Positions 49,329-61,689 of a DNA stretch of 64,000 bases are shown here, one piece after another. The DNA comes from Voacanga thouarsii (taxonomy: Eukaryota > Streptophyta > Magnoliopsida > Gentianales > Apocynaceae): positions 1,378,001 to 1,442,000 of the forward strand of contig JANUWF010001060.1 in the NCBI GenBank assembly GCA_026120185.1, read 5' to 3'. The position numbers and the translations under genes were made by a program. Positions within the stretch are counted from its first letter, which is position 1, and each line of letters opens with the position of its first letter. The notes below the pieces were generated by a model. That model did not search any database. It was given only the letters and a program-made list of their open reading frames with translations, and was not told the DNA's origin.

Positions 49329-51619
49329 ACTGACTTCATGAACTTCCAGCTCACCATAACTGTCCATCCTAAATTACAAAATGCAAACTTACAAATGTAA
49401 ATATTAAACAAAAATAAAGCCAGGTGATGGAAAAAGTAGGAAAGTAAGAAGAGAAGGATGATTAATGAGTCAGAGGCTTGTTAAAAAAAATAAGTCAATG
49501 CTCTCTTCATCCCTCCTAAAATTAATGATTTCAATCCAGGTCACGAAATACATAACTTAAAACTTTTGAATAAGCCTTTTTATTTTTGAATTTTTTAAAT
49601 AAAATTTTATTTTTATTTTTTTATAATAAAGTTTTTATTAACAGTCAACAATAAAGTTGAATGTTGATTTTTAATAGAAAGGTAGCATTGAAATATTTTA
49701 ATAGTTAGAAAGATATAATTGAATATTTTATAAAATGAAGAGATATATCACAAAATTAACCAAATTTAAAAGATATTTTTACCTTTTAACCCTAACTAAT
49801 AAAACAACTAAATTATTCACAGTTTACCCCCATTTCAAGTGAATTGTATAGCTAGATGGTGGGCTAAACATGGCCCAACATCTGAAATGTATTGGGCTTC
49901 CATTTCAGCCCATGTTTGGACTCTGAATTTCAAGGGGAAATTAAAATAGATTTCAACATGATGAGACTAGGTGTTTTATTATTGATTTATTTTTTCTGAG
50001 TATTTATTTTTTCACTTTTTAAAGTAATTTTTAAAGCCAGGGAATGGGTCAAAACGAACATACAAATTCACAAACTTGTGGCCATTAGATTTGAGTAAAA
50101 TGAAATCTTCTCCATCAAATATCTGTGCGATTGTGACGATGACTGTATTTTATTCGATAATATTTAGGTGCAAGCTTTGATGCTTGATACGGGAGGGTTT
50201 CAATCGTAATTTACTTTATGATTCATAAAAAGTGAAATAGTCGGTGAGTTATAATTGTCGTGGGTAACCAAGCATATGAACCACATGTTTTTTGTCAATG
50301 CATCAAATAGAAAAAAAAAATAAAAATTGTTCAGATAAGTTAATTAAGCACGCATTTTTCTTTTCCATAATAATAGGACACAAAAATAAATTTGAAATAC
50401 CTAACTTGTAGTTTACAAAACTAGGGTTTGCTCCCTATGGTATAAAAACAAATGGAAAAAAAAATCTAGAATTTATTGGCAAAAAATAATGATGTTTCGA
50501 ATTGCAATAACCGCCCGAAAGAAAACTAAGAATGACAATGGCTTTCTTTGTGTGTTGTCATTTTACTTAATTATTCAACATCTGACTTGTAAATGCTGTT
50601 AAGGGTATTAGAGGGTTTAAAAAAAGGAGGGGAAAGAAAAGAAGATAAAATGGGCAAAAGGCAACCAAAACTATTGGAGAAGTGCAGATTTTCCAATAAT
50701 TCTTGGCAAAGTGGAAAAAGACCTTTTCAATAAATAAAAGATGAGATAGACTTTTTAGGCCTTCTATAAATAGATGGTTAACTATATCTTTATTCTTTTA
50801 TATATGAAGGATATATACATGTATACATATACATGCATACATACATATATAAGGAAAACAAGAATAATTACTATGGTTTTTTAATTACATATATGAGTTT
50901 TGCACTTGTGGTTTGTAATCTCCTCTCCTTCATTATATTTATCATTGCATATTATCTGTTTTTTTATTGTATTTAATAATAGTTCTTTACCCTTTCTCTC
51001 ACCCCAATTCACTATCTTCCGAATTAGATTCATGATTTATATTTAAATAAAAATGACATTAAATACAATTTTAAAATTTTAGATATTTGTCAATAATAAT
51101 TTATCATAACAATTAGAGAATTATTACTTGAAACGTACTCAAATTTTTTGGATATTCAAAATCCTTTAAAAGTGTCTAAGTTGGGTAGGTTCATTAATTA
51201 GTACCCCTTTAGTCCTCCTTTTACGTTTCTATCCATCCCTTTTCCGTAAAATTCTCCAACAACCATTTTCTCTTTCTTTTTCCTTTTCCCCCCTGATTTT
51301 GACAACTATAAATATAAAAGTAAAAGTATGGTATATGAATGTAAAAGTATCCATATTTTGACCCCAATAATTTTGTAATTTCCTCTCAAAATGTCATTTT
51401 TGTCCTTGATCAATTTTTATAGGAGTGTTGATGTTGTCTCAACTAATGGTTCAACCCAAATGCGACTCTTAATTACTTAGAAGAGTGAATATATATGCCT
51501 AATTAATTCTTTGAGTAACATATTTGTACCCTAATCTTACATATATTCCTAACCCAACAAGTATATCATAACAACAATAATGGTGCTTTCTTAGGATATC
51601 ACACTACCAGCAGCCGACC
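49329..51619. other. Intergenic, no gene recognised
   Basis: AT-rich DNA. Holds one copy of the inverted dispersed repeat (49690-49805) and a short GGGCTAAACATGGCCC inverted motif near 49861. No supported ORF. Confidence 0.6.
49690..49805 (+). repeat. Dispersed repeat, partner of 36872-37005
   Basis: Same ordered blocks as the partner, in opposite orientation, about 12.7 kb apart. Confidence 0.6.
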
Positions 51620-52341
51620 ACATAATTCAAGTGAGGCATAGAAAATTCAAGGAGACAAAAGCAGTTTCCTGTGTTGCCAAACACTTCTACTAGAAAATGA
51701 CAACCTCCAAATGTAACAATTGAAGTGAGTTGCAGGAAAAGAGGGCAAAAGTAATGACACATGCATTGAATTGAGTAATCTTCTGTCGCTTTACCAAAGA
51801 ATTGACGACATTGAGTGCTCTTTTTTGGTTAGGTGCAAAGGCATATATAACAGATCCCATTTCAAAGTCATGTAAAATTAATAATCACCTGATCATAAAG
51901 TTTGGGTTAGGTATAGAAAATTCAAGAAGGTGAAAGCAATTTCTTGTGTTTCCAAACCCTTCTACTAGTAAATGACAACTTTTAGATGTAAAATTGAATT
52001 GATTCGCTAGAAAGAAAAAGTGAAGGTGACAAATTAGGGTTTTCAATCAGCCTTCCATCACTTTTCTAAAGAATTGACAATATTAAATGCTCGTTTCTGA
52101 CTATCATATGTGCGCATAACATACCGTATTTAAAATTCATGTAAAAGTAATAATCAGCTGATATAAAGTTTGAGGTAGGTATAGAAAATTCAAGGAGGTA
52201 AAAGTAGCTTCATGTGTTTCCAAACACTTCTACTAGAAAATGACCATTTTTTTAAATAAAAATTGAATTGAGTTGCTAGAAAGAGAAAGTTGACAATTTT
52301 GGTTTTGAATCATCCATCTATCGCATTGACAATATTGAATA

Positions 52342-52708
52342 TGTTATGAATTATTGGAATCTCCATTAATTAGTGGAGGCTTCACTAATTATGGATTTAT
52401 GTGAATTATTAGAAGATTTTTATGAATGTCCACCATTTAGTGGAGACACCACTAATTGAGATTAGTTGAAGATGATGTATGCCATGATGTATTCCACTAA
52501 TTAGAGCTCTATAAATAGAGTTATGCTCTAAGCTTGTAATACACCATTATTTTGTGAAAGAAAGATTAGTGAAAGAAAGATTAGAGAAAGAATTGTGAGA
52601 GAAAGAAAGAGAGAAGTTTGAAGAGAAATTCTCGTGTAAAGAATAGTTAGAATTTTCTTAGTGTGTAGTGTGTAGATTTTATTCTAACACTACCCTAATT
52701 TTATAACA
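52342..52708 (+). mobile_element. 5' LTR of the young copia element
   Basis: Contains the TATA box, a GA-rich transcribed stretch and repeated AATTAGTGG/CCACTAATT motifs (see findings). Confidence 0.95.
52510..52517 (+). promoter_or_regulatory. LTR TATA box
   Basis: TATAAATA, 199 bp before the end of the 5' LTR and conserved at 57758-57765 in the 3' LTR. A GA-rich stretch (52555-52635) follows, consistent with the start of the R/U5 region. Confidence 0.7.
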
Positions 52709-52809
52709 CGTTATCAGCACGAGTCTCTACCGGTACAAAAGCCAGAAGACTAAGCACGAGTTTCTGCCGTTAACAAAACCAGAAGACAGGTACGCATTTA
52801 TTGATCTCT

Positions 52810-53889
52810 ATGGCTAATCTCGCTAAACTCGAATTTGTAGCCCTTGATATTTCTGGAAAAAATTATATGTCATGGGTTCTCGATGCAGAAATGCATCTAA
52901 ATGCTAAAGGCCTTAGTGAAACTATTCAAGCAAATAATAGTGCATCTGCACAACATAAGGCTAAAGCTTTGATTTTTATTTGTCGTCATCTCGATGAAAA
53001 TTTGAAAATAGAATATCTTACCGAAAAAGATCCATATGTCCTATGGGTAAATTTAAAAGAAAGATTTGACCACCTGAAGAAGGTCGTACTACCCACTACA
53101 CGGCATGAATGGTTGCACCTGAGGTTGCAAGATTTTAAAATAGTGAATGAATATAGCTCCGCAATGTATAAAATTACATCTCAATTAAAATTATGCGGAG
53201 AAAAAGAGACTGATGAAGATATGTTGGAGAAGACATTCTCCACCTTTCATACCTCAAATATTGTCCTGCAGCAACAATATCGAGAAAAGGGGTATACAAA
53301 ATTTACAGATTTAATTACTGCCCTCCTCATTGCAGAAAAGAATAATGAGTTATTATTGAGAAATCATGAAGCCAGACCAACTGGCTCAACATCACTCCCA
53401 GAAGTGAATGTTGTTGGCTCTAGCAGAAGCCATCGTTATAGTCGTGGTCGTGGCCATGGCCGTGGCCGTGGTTGTGGTTATGGTCGTAGACACGCTTGAT
53501 ATTTCCCTTATCACAATCATAATCAAACTGTGAGAAATACTGGCCACTTGAAGTGGAGCAGAAAAGATCATAAGGGAAAATAAAAAGAAATTGAAGAAAA
53601 GCATGATGATATATGTTATAGATGTGGCATGAAAGGTCATTGGTCACGAAACTGTCATACGGCTAAGCATTTAGTTGAATTGTATCAAGCTTCATTGAAA
53701 AATAAAAATGTGGAAGCAAATTTTTCTCAACATCCAATAAATAATGCTGAGGATGATGATATTGATCCTGAAGATCTTAATATCAATATTACCCATATGG
53801 ATGTATCGGATTTTTTTGAACACCCAGACGGTAGGATAGACCATTTAATTGGTGATGGCATGTCCAGAAGAACTAAAGTCTCACCCTGA
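52810..53889 (+). pseudogene. Copia gag with CCHC zinc knuckle, three stops
   Basis: Starts at ATG 52810 (MANLAKLEFVALDISGKNYM), the UBN2-type gag of plant copia elements, with VLWVNLKERFDHLKK and the LRLQDFKIVNEYSSAMYKI region. A Gly/Arg-rich tail follows near residues 209-229, then a CCHC knuckle at 53614-53655 (CYRCGMKGHWSRNC) in the same frame. In-frame stops are TGA 53497, TAA 53581 and TGA 53887. Gag packages the element RNA into virus-like particles. An (AT)18 microsatellite follows and the pol frame lies in a different register. Confidence 0.88.
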
Positions 53890-53935
53890 TATTTTTGTAT
53901 TTTCATTTTCATTCTATTCTAATAATATTTACGTT

Positions 53936-53938
<3 letters not shown>

Positions 53939-53974
<36 letters not shown>
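53939..53974. repeat. (AT)18 microsatellite at the gag-pol junction
   Basis: 36 bp of alternating AT inside the young copia element, 10 bp before the ATG at 53985 that opens the protease region. Confidence 0.95.
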
Positions 53975-53978
<4 letters not shown>

Positions 53979-53984
53979 GTTCAG

Positions 53985-55562
53985 ATGGCTGTTGTTAATG
54001 ATGATGTATGCATTATTGATAGTGGAACTACACACACCATACTAAAAAATGAGAAATATTTTTCTGATCTCAAGATGGGAGAAATAAATATTTATACGAT
54101 AAACGGTAGTGCAAATGTAATTGAGGGCTCCGGAAGAGCTAGTATATTGTTGCCTAAAGGAACAACAATTATTATTGATAAGGCACTATTTTCCTCAAAA
54201 TCCAGAAGAAATTGATTGAGTTTTAAAGATATCTGCAGAAATGGATATCATGTTGAAACAAATGAGGAAAATGGGATTGAGCATCTTTTTATTACTCAAA
54301 TGCATTTGGGTAAGAAATCTGTATTAGAAAAATTGCCGTCTTTTTCTACTGGCCTATATTTTGTAAAAATACGTACAATTGAAATTCATCATCTAGTAAA
54401 CCAGAAGTTTACTGATCCTATTACTTTTAGCATTTGGCATAACCGGTTGGGTCATCCGGGATCTACCATGATGAGAAGAATCATTGAGAATACACATGGT
54501 CATCCTTTAAAAAATAAAAGGATATTAACATCAGAAAAATTCGCATGTACTGCATGTTCCCTAGGAAAATTAATTGTTAAACAATCACCAGTAAAAGTAG
54601 GAGCGGAAAGTCCTACATTTCTCGAACGGATTCACGGAGATATTTGTGGATCTATTGATCCACCATGTGGACCGTTCAAATATTTTATGGTCTTAATTGA
54701 TGCATCATCTCGATGGTCACATGTATGTTTATTATCTACTCGCAACCTGGCGTTTGCGAGATTACTTGCTCAAATAATTAAATTACGAGTACAATTTCTG
54801 AACCATCACATTAAAAATATCTGTTTGGATAATGCTAGTGAATTTTCATCACATGCTTTTGATGCATATTGCATGTCAATTGGGATTAATGTTGAATATC
54901 CTGTAGCTCATGTTCACACACAAAATGGTCTTGCTGAATCTTTGATTAAACGATTACAATTAATTGCTAGACCATTATTAATAAAAACAAATCTTCCAAC
55001 ATCTGCCTGGGGACATGCTATTCTACATGCTGCAACACTTGTACGTATAAGACCAGTTAGTTATCATCAATTCTCTCCTTTGCAATTGGCTTTTGGGTCA
55101 GAACCAAATATTGCTCATTTAAGAATTTTTGGGTGTGCTGTATATATTCCAATTGCACCAAACCAACGTACAAAGATGGGTCCTCAAAGAAGAAAGGGGA
55201 TATACGTTGGATATGATTCTCCCTCTATTATCGGGTATGTTGAACCCACGACAGAAGATGTATTCACGACAAGATTTGTCGATTGTCATTTTGATGAATC
55301 ATTATTCCCTAAATTAGGGGGAGAACCAAAACAGCATAAAAAGGATCTTGCTTGGACAATATCATTAAATTATCTTGATCTGCGCACAAGCGCATGTGAA
55401 CTTGAAGTTCAAAAGATAATTCATTTGCAAAGCATTGCAAATCAAATGCCAGACGCTTTTGTTGACTCCGGAAGAGTTACAAAATCGCATATTCTAGCTA
55501 TAAATGCTCCTATTCGAATTGAAGTTCCAGTAGAACAAAATATTATACCTATAGTCTGTTGA
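53985..55562 (+). pseudogene. Copia protease and integrase
   Basis: From ATG 53985: the protease motif CIIDSGTTHTILKN has the DSG catalytic triad residues intact. A TGA at 54213 interrupts, and the same frame then stays open 54216-55559. The integrase zinc-binding region is WHNRLGHPG with CTACSLGK. The catalytic triad is visible as Asp in ERIHGDICGS, Asp in ICLDNASEF and Glu in QNGLAESLIKR. A C-terminal domain with FGCAVYIPIAP and KGIYVGYDSPS follows. A TGA at 55560 ends the ORF, but the same frame continues with VKNTLKRGRPLGSKDKNPRK. Integrase inserts the cDNA into the genome. Confidence 0.92.
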
Positions 55563-57454
55563 GTCAAAAACACGCTGAAGCGTGGCCGACCTCTTGGTTC
55601 TAAAGATAAAAATCCTCGAAAGAAAAGAGGATTAAATGATCCAGAAGATCATATTGAAGAAAATAATGATAAAGACCAAGAGAGAACTGATGACAAAGAA
55701 CCAGAAGTTGATGAAAGTAACACTGAAATTTCTATCAATTATACCACTTCCGGTAGAAGTTGGAATCGGATAGAAACTGTTATTGATAATATATTTGTAT
55801 ACAATATATCTCTTGATGTTACACGGATAATGATCATCCTGAACCAATATCAGTTGATGAATGTTGGCATAGAAAAGATTAGCTGCAATGGAAAGATGCG
55901 ATTCAATCGGAGTTAAATGCACTGACAAAACGTGAAGTCTTCGGACCTACAGTCCGAACACCAGAAGGTGTACTACAAATGGATATTTGTGCGAAAGCGC
56001 AATGAAAAGAGTGAAATCGTTCGATATAAAGCGCGATTAGTAGTCCAAGGTTTTTCACAAAGACCAGGTATTGACTATGATGAAACTTATTCTCCTGTTG
56101 GTGATGCTATTACACTCCGATATCTTATCAGTTTGGCAGTACATGAAAAGATAGATATGCGCCTATTAGATGTTGTCACTGCTTACTTGTATGGAGATTT
56201 AGAAAATGATGTTTACATGAAAATCCCCGAAGGATTTCATATGCACAAGCATATAAACATTATCCTCGTGAAAATTACTCCATCAAGTTGCGAAATCATT
56301 ATATGGCACTGAAGCAATGCAGGCGCATGTGGTTCACACGTCTTAGTGAATATTTATTGAAAGCGGGATTTAAAAATGACCAGGTATGTCCATGTGTTTT
56401 TATTAAGAAATGCGGTTCTAAATTTGTGATATTAGCTATATATGTTGATGATATTAATCTTATTGGAACTCTGAAGAGCTCCAAGAAACAATTAATTATT
56501 TAAAAGAGAATTCGAAATCAAGGATTTTGGTAAAACCAAATTTTGTCTTGGTTTACAAATTGAACATCTGGAGAGTGGAACATTTATTCATCAATCAACA
56601 TATACGACAAAAGTGCTAAAAAGATTTTACATGGATAAAGCACATCCATTGAGTATTCCAATGATCGTCCGATCATTAAATGTGGATAAAGATCCTTTCA
56701 GACCTCAAGAAAATGATGAAGAACTCCTTGGTCCTGAAGTACCATATCTCGAGTGCAATTGGTGCATTGATGTATCTTGCTAATAATACACGACACTGAT
56801 ATTGCTTTTCTTGTCAATTTATTAGCAAGATTTAGTTCTTCACCAACACGACGACATTGGAATGGAATTAAACAAGTCCTTCGATATCTCCAAGGTACAA
56901 TTGATCTCGGATTATTTTATTCAAATAAAACCAGTCCAACATTGATAGGTTATGCGAGATCTTTGGTTATTTATCGATCCACATAAAGCACGTTCTCAAA
57001 CGGGCTATCTATTTACATGTGGAAATCTTGCTATATCATGGTGTTCTACGAAACAATCTATAGCGACTACTTCTTCAAATCATCTTTGAAATTATAGCCA
57101 TTCATGAAGCAAGTCGAGAATGTGTATGGCTAAGATCCATGATTCATTATATCCGAGAAAGTTGTGGATTATCATGAATCAAAAATATTCCAACTCCTCT
57201 TTATGAAAACAATGCAGCTTGCATAGCTCAATTATGAGGAGGATATATTAAAGGAGATCGGACAAAACATATTTCACCAAAATTATTCTTTACTCATGAA
57301 CTCCAGAAGAAATGTGAAATTGATGTGCTACAAATTTGGTCATGTGATAACCTCGCAGATATTTTCACGAAGACTTTACCGACTGCAACATTTGAGAAGT
57401 TGAGATATAAAATCGGTATGCGTCGGTTTAAATATTTAAAGGAATCATCTCATT
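55563..57454 (+). pseudogene. Copia reverse transcriptase and RNase H, frameshifted
   Basis: The linker leads to LTKREVFGPTVRTPEGV, then a small deletion and frameshift near 55970, then YKWIFVRKRNEKSEIVRYKA, GIDYDETYSPVGDAITLRYL and LDVVTAYLYGDLENDVYMKI. A further frameshift near 56265 precedes MALKQCRRMWFTRLSEYLL and the catalytic AIYVDDINLIGT (56440-56475). RNase H follows with YLANNTRHDIAFLVNLLARF, RYLQGTIDLGLFYSNK and TKHISPKLFFTHELQK, ending near RYKIGMRRF. The reverse-transcriptase YVDD box is intact but the reading frame is not. Confidence 0.88.
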
Positions 57455-57589
57455 AGGGGGAGTAATAAACAGACATATAGAATAGTGTACTCTTTTTCCT
57501 TCACTAGATTTTTTTCCCACTGGATTTTTATCTAGTAAGGTTTTAATGAGGCATATTCTTTATGTAATGGATGGACATCCAAGGGAGAG

Positions 57590-57956
57590 TGTTATGAATT
57601 ATTGGAATCTCCATTAATTAGTGGAGGCTCCACTAATTATGGATTTATGTGAATTATTAGAAGATTTTTATGGATGTCCACCATTTAGTGGAGACACCAC
57701 TAATTGAGATTAGTTGAAGATGATGTATGCCATGATGTATTCCACTAATTAGAGCTCTATAAATAGAGCTATGCTCCAAGCTTGTAATACACCATTATTA
57801 TGTGAAAGAAAGATTAGTGAAAGAAAGATTAGAGAAAGAATTGTGAGAGAAAGAAAGAGAGAAGTTTGAAGAGAAATTCTTGTGCAAAGAATAATTAGAA
57901 TTTTCTTAGTGTGTAGTGTGTAGATTTTATTCTAACACTACCTTAATTTTATAACA
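57590..57956 (+). mobile_element. 3' LTR of the young copia element
   Basis: 367 bp, nine differences from the 5' LTR. Followed by target copy GAATA (57957-57961). Confidence 0.95.
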
Positions 57957-58310
57957 GAATATTCATTTTTGTTTAACTTGTTTTCAAAGATATAATTAAT
58001 AGACACAATTTTAAAAGACATGTAAAACTACAATAATACCTAAAATATTTTGAGTCAGAGATAGAAAATTCAGGGAGATAAAAGTAGTTTCATGTGCTTC
58101 CAAACACTTCTACTTGAAAATGACAACCTTGAAATGTAAAAACTGCATTGAGTTGCTAGAAGGAGACAGCCATTGGCTTAGTAGGTCATCCTTCTATCGC
58201 TTTACCAAAGTATTGATACTATTAATTGAATGCTCATTTCTAGCTAGCCTGTATGCACAGACATCATTTTAGAAGTTATGTAAAAGTAATAATCACCCAA
58301 TAAATAACTG

Positions 58311-61300
58311 GAACAATTTCAATGAGAGGGACCCGTTGGAATTGGGTTCTAAAGGTAACAGAAGACTAAACAATTAAAGAAGCCGATGGAGAATTAATAG
58401 GGTTTTGTAGAAATCAACTGCTTCCACTTGCATTCCCTATGCTTGGTTCGTGGTTATATATGTCTTATTCATATTGATAATTCACTTAAATAATTGAAAC
58501 GAAATGTTAGACTTTATAGATGGCAAATTTGTCCGAAGAACCACAATCAAGGTGGTTTCTTGCTAAGATCATTATGCTTACTATACCAAATTCTGAAGGG
58601 TATTTATGTCCGAAATGTTTCTCTCTCCCCTAACTTTTCCCAATTTGACCTTGAAAACTGAAGGGAAAAGTTTTTTCCCCCTCCCCCTCAATATCAATGC
58701 CCTTACAAAATTTGGTCCCATGTGGTACAGCATACAGAATTCATAACGCATGAGTTATTAGGAAGATTGAAGTCTAACTTAAGTATTTTTTTCAAAATTC
58801 ATATTTCGGACAATACATCAAACAGTCATTCTGTGAACTTGATACTTCCACGTCAAGGGTTTACAACTTGGCTAAGGTATTATATTTGTATTCTTTTCTG
58901 TGGATGCTACCGTGTGCAGTTTTGTCAGTTCATCAAGTTTGGTGAAAAACCCTCTGTCGTATAAATGGTTGTTGAAAAATATATGATTATAATTCTAATT
59001 TAATGGACGTCTTTTCAAAACTGGATATGTGGAGTTTGAAGTTTACAAAATTGTACATCTATGGATGATTTACTATTAGATCAGGTAGACTGGTAAAAAA
59101 TAAAAGGATTTAACTCTATGCTAAAACACCCTTATATATCCCATATAGAACAATTCAACAATGAGGTAGATGATAAAATACACTAATTTTCAGTTGGGGC
59201 TTATTAATCAACAAGTACTGATCCATGATCAGTGACCATTATTCAGATTTTAATGTTGCAATTCGAATTGTTTTCTGTTCCAAGAACGTGAAAGAAATGT
59301 GTTTGATTTACTTCTCGTGATTTTCCCTTTTGAAAACAAAAGATCAAGGGAAGAAAGACAATATGTCTGCTAATTATACACATGTTTTCGGGGGAAAATG
59401 GGAATTTAGAAACACCTGATGGTCAGAGAAAGGCAACTATAGTTCTTTTCGTTTGGTAGACCGATGAAGGTAAAAGTGTAAGCGTGTTTTTTGCTGTCTT
59501 GAACACGAAAGAACACTGATTGTAGTATTCATCAGTCACATGATGGGTCGGAGAGCCGATGCATCAAAGCATCACTAAAGCTTCTTCAATTTTTTCTTTC
59601 CCACATTTTCCTAGGTTCTTGACATGCATGTCTTTTAGAGGATTTCCCATTCCATATAGAGCTTTCCTGCCAGAAATTTTGATAAAGTCAAAATTAATTA
59701 ATGCTTTTGTGTGTGTGTGTGTGGGAATGAGTTTTTTACCAGGGACGGTTGTGGTATAATTTTTTAATTGATTTTTTGTCTGACTATGTGATCCATATAA
59801 TTTTTGGCTTTGTTTATATCAACCTATACCAAATCCATTAGATTTAATTGGTAATAGGAATCACAAATAGTTTTGGTTTTGGTAAGTCATATTTACCGAC
59901 TAATCATACTGTTATAATCACTCCTGGGTTTATGTTCCTATCCTCCAATGAGATCCCTTATGTGAATGGTGGTTTCTGTCACTAATATTTTGAAGGATTC
60001 CATGAATGTTCATGAGAGGAAAAAGGCATAATTCAATGACATGACTGCAGAAAAGTTGAAATGGGCAGCACCTTAGCATGCATATTGAAACAGATTCACA
60101 TTCAAGTTTGACTCAAGCTCTCAAATACTTATATCGATCAAATTCGAGCCGAGCTCGAATTTATTAATTTTGAACTTAAATCAAGCCTAAATAGCTCAAT
60201 AAAACTCAATATAACTACGCTGAGAGTTTCAATTAAAACATCTCTGGTGCAAACAAACCCTAAATTCCCTAAAATCCTATTCCAACACAAAGTATATGTT
60301 TCACTTAGACACCTCAGTGATGCTGATGTCTCCATCACAGAAACTCATGAGTTTTTGAGAGGCTAGAAAACACTGCTGGCTCTGCCTTTATTAATTTTTA
60401 TTTTGTTTTTTATACTTAAATTCTTAATTTGTTTGTTTGGTGAAGATTGTTAGTATGAAAGACGATACGTACAGTGTTCAGCAACCTCCAAAACAAACAA
60501 GCTCACCAACCATGGAAGCTGTACTCTACCAAACCCAAGCATACGTTGCCATTAACTAACCCACAAGCTTTTCTTTCACTTTTAGACGAAGTATATACCT
60601 AGTTTTACAATTTCACCTAAAGCATGCAAAGTATGGGTTGTCTATTCCTTTGCCTAAATTAAGGAAGAACCCTTTCTAGTCATTTGTGGACGCTGCTTCA
60701 AATTCACAAAAGTTACATCAGCAGAAGAGAAAGAAAAAACAAAAGAAGCCATGCTGAAATTGGTTGGGTTTTGCCTTACATTCTTAATTAGATTAGGATA
60801 AAGTGGTTTGATTAAAAAGATATTTCTAATGTATTTAGAATCATGAAGTTACTATTATCCTATGTATATTAGAATTAGTAAGTTTCTCTTATTACATCCC
60901 ATATTAGAGTTTTATGACTTGGTACCTATATAGTCATAAGTTTTCTATGATATTCTGACTGTATTCTCATGTATCCAATATTATGAGTGTAAGTGCCGTA
61001 AGTGTATGAATGGTGTAAGACAAGATTTAAGAATATACCTTGTGTAAATCTCCTTCCGGCCTGACTAAATCGTGAGAGTGAGGCGAAGAGATTCTGCTTT
61101 CATATTCAAATAAGAGGACGATGCTACCTTCCATTCTAAGGGCTGTCTTTCAGCTTTTAGAAGCAAGGGTGGGGCACGAGAACTCTTCTTTCTTAAAATT
61201 CTCTTTTTAATTTTTTTGAAGACGTGATCATCTACCCATAAGCTTGCCGGCACTTAAGTCCCCCGGTAATAAAGGGAAGAATCTGCATAATGTGATTAAT

Positions 61301-61689
61301 AAAGTGTTTTGTAATTTTAGTCGTGTATGTACGTAGATTTGGTTAAATAAGTCAAATTAAATAAATTTTTTGTATCTTATTTTATTTTTCATATTCGTTT
61401 TTCTATTCTCATTAAGTATCCCGACTTAGATTTCCCTACAAAATTTGGTTTTCTCCATCTGATTATAGCAAGAATGTACTAGAAATAAAGAAATTGGCAG
61501 AGACTTCCGCACACTGTTCCCGCTGCAGGTCAACCAGCTCAGTTACCCATCCGTATACTTAACCCTCATCTACACCAACCTAAAATATCTTAAATTGACA
61601 ATTCATACTTACTCTCAATGTCTATATCATATCCACAATTTCTATCTATTCAATATGTGATTAGGGTATCATTCTTTGAGCCTTTTTTA
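58311..61689. other. Intergenic, no gene recognised
   Basis: No supported gene. A (TG)n tract lies at about 59708-59722. A stretch with TCGAGCCGAGCTCGAATTTA is near 60140-60160. About 60770-61020 (ATTAGGATAAAGTGGTTTGA...) has the look of a copia LTR, but I found no second copy or target duplication and do not call it. Confidence 0.5.

Larger units (their letters stand above)
52342..57956 (+). mobile_element. Full-length young Ty1-copia retrotransposon
   Basis: LTRs 52342-52708 and 57590-57956 are each 367 bp, begin TGTTATGAATT and end TTTTATAACA. They differ at 9 positions (about 97.5 percent identity, eight of them transitions). The perfect target duplication GAATA lies at 52337-52341 and 57957-57961. 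The polypurine tract AAGGGAGAG sits directly before the 3' LTR. After the 5' LTR comes CGTTATCAGCACGAG, a candidate primer-binding site. Order gag, protease, integrase, reverse transcriptase, RNase H identifies copia. Several stops and frameshifts make this copy non-autonomous although it is recent. It interrupts the tandem array. Confidence 0.95.
51620..58310. repeat. Tandem array, period about 260-275 bp, split by a copia element
   Basis: Four units are marked by GAAAATTCA at 51641, 51916, 52184 and 58064. Each is followed by AAAGCAGTTTCCTGTGT-like, CAAACACTTCTACTAG, AAATGACAAC and, later, CTATCGCTTTACCAAAG-like, ATTGA.AATATTGA and TCATGTAAAAGTAATAATCA segments. Subtracting the 5620 bp of the copia insertion and its target copy makes the third-to-fourth spacing about 260 bp. 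Function unknown; not a CRISPR or rDNA array. Confidence 0.85.

Noticed and set aside
53392..53647. Reverse ORFs with His/Gly/Thr repeats
   Set aside because: Antisense of the Gly/Arg-rich gag tail (CGTGGC repeats).
60455..60559. 34-codon ORF with balanced composition (MKDDTYSVQQPPKQTSSPTM...)
   Set aside because: Too short, no signal peptide or known motif, no transcript evidence in sequence.
60770..61020. LTR-like sequence
   Set aside because: No second copy, no target duplication and no clear ends in the window.
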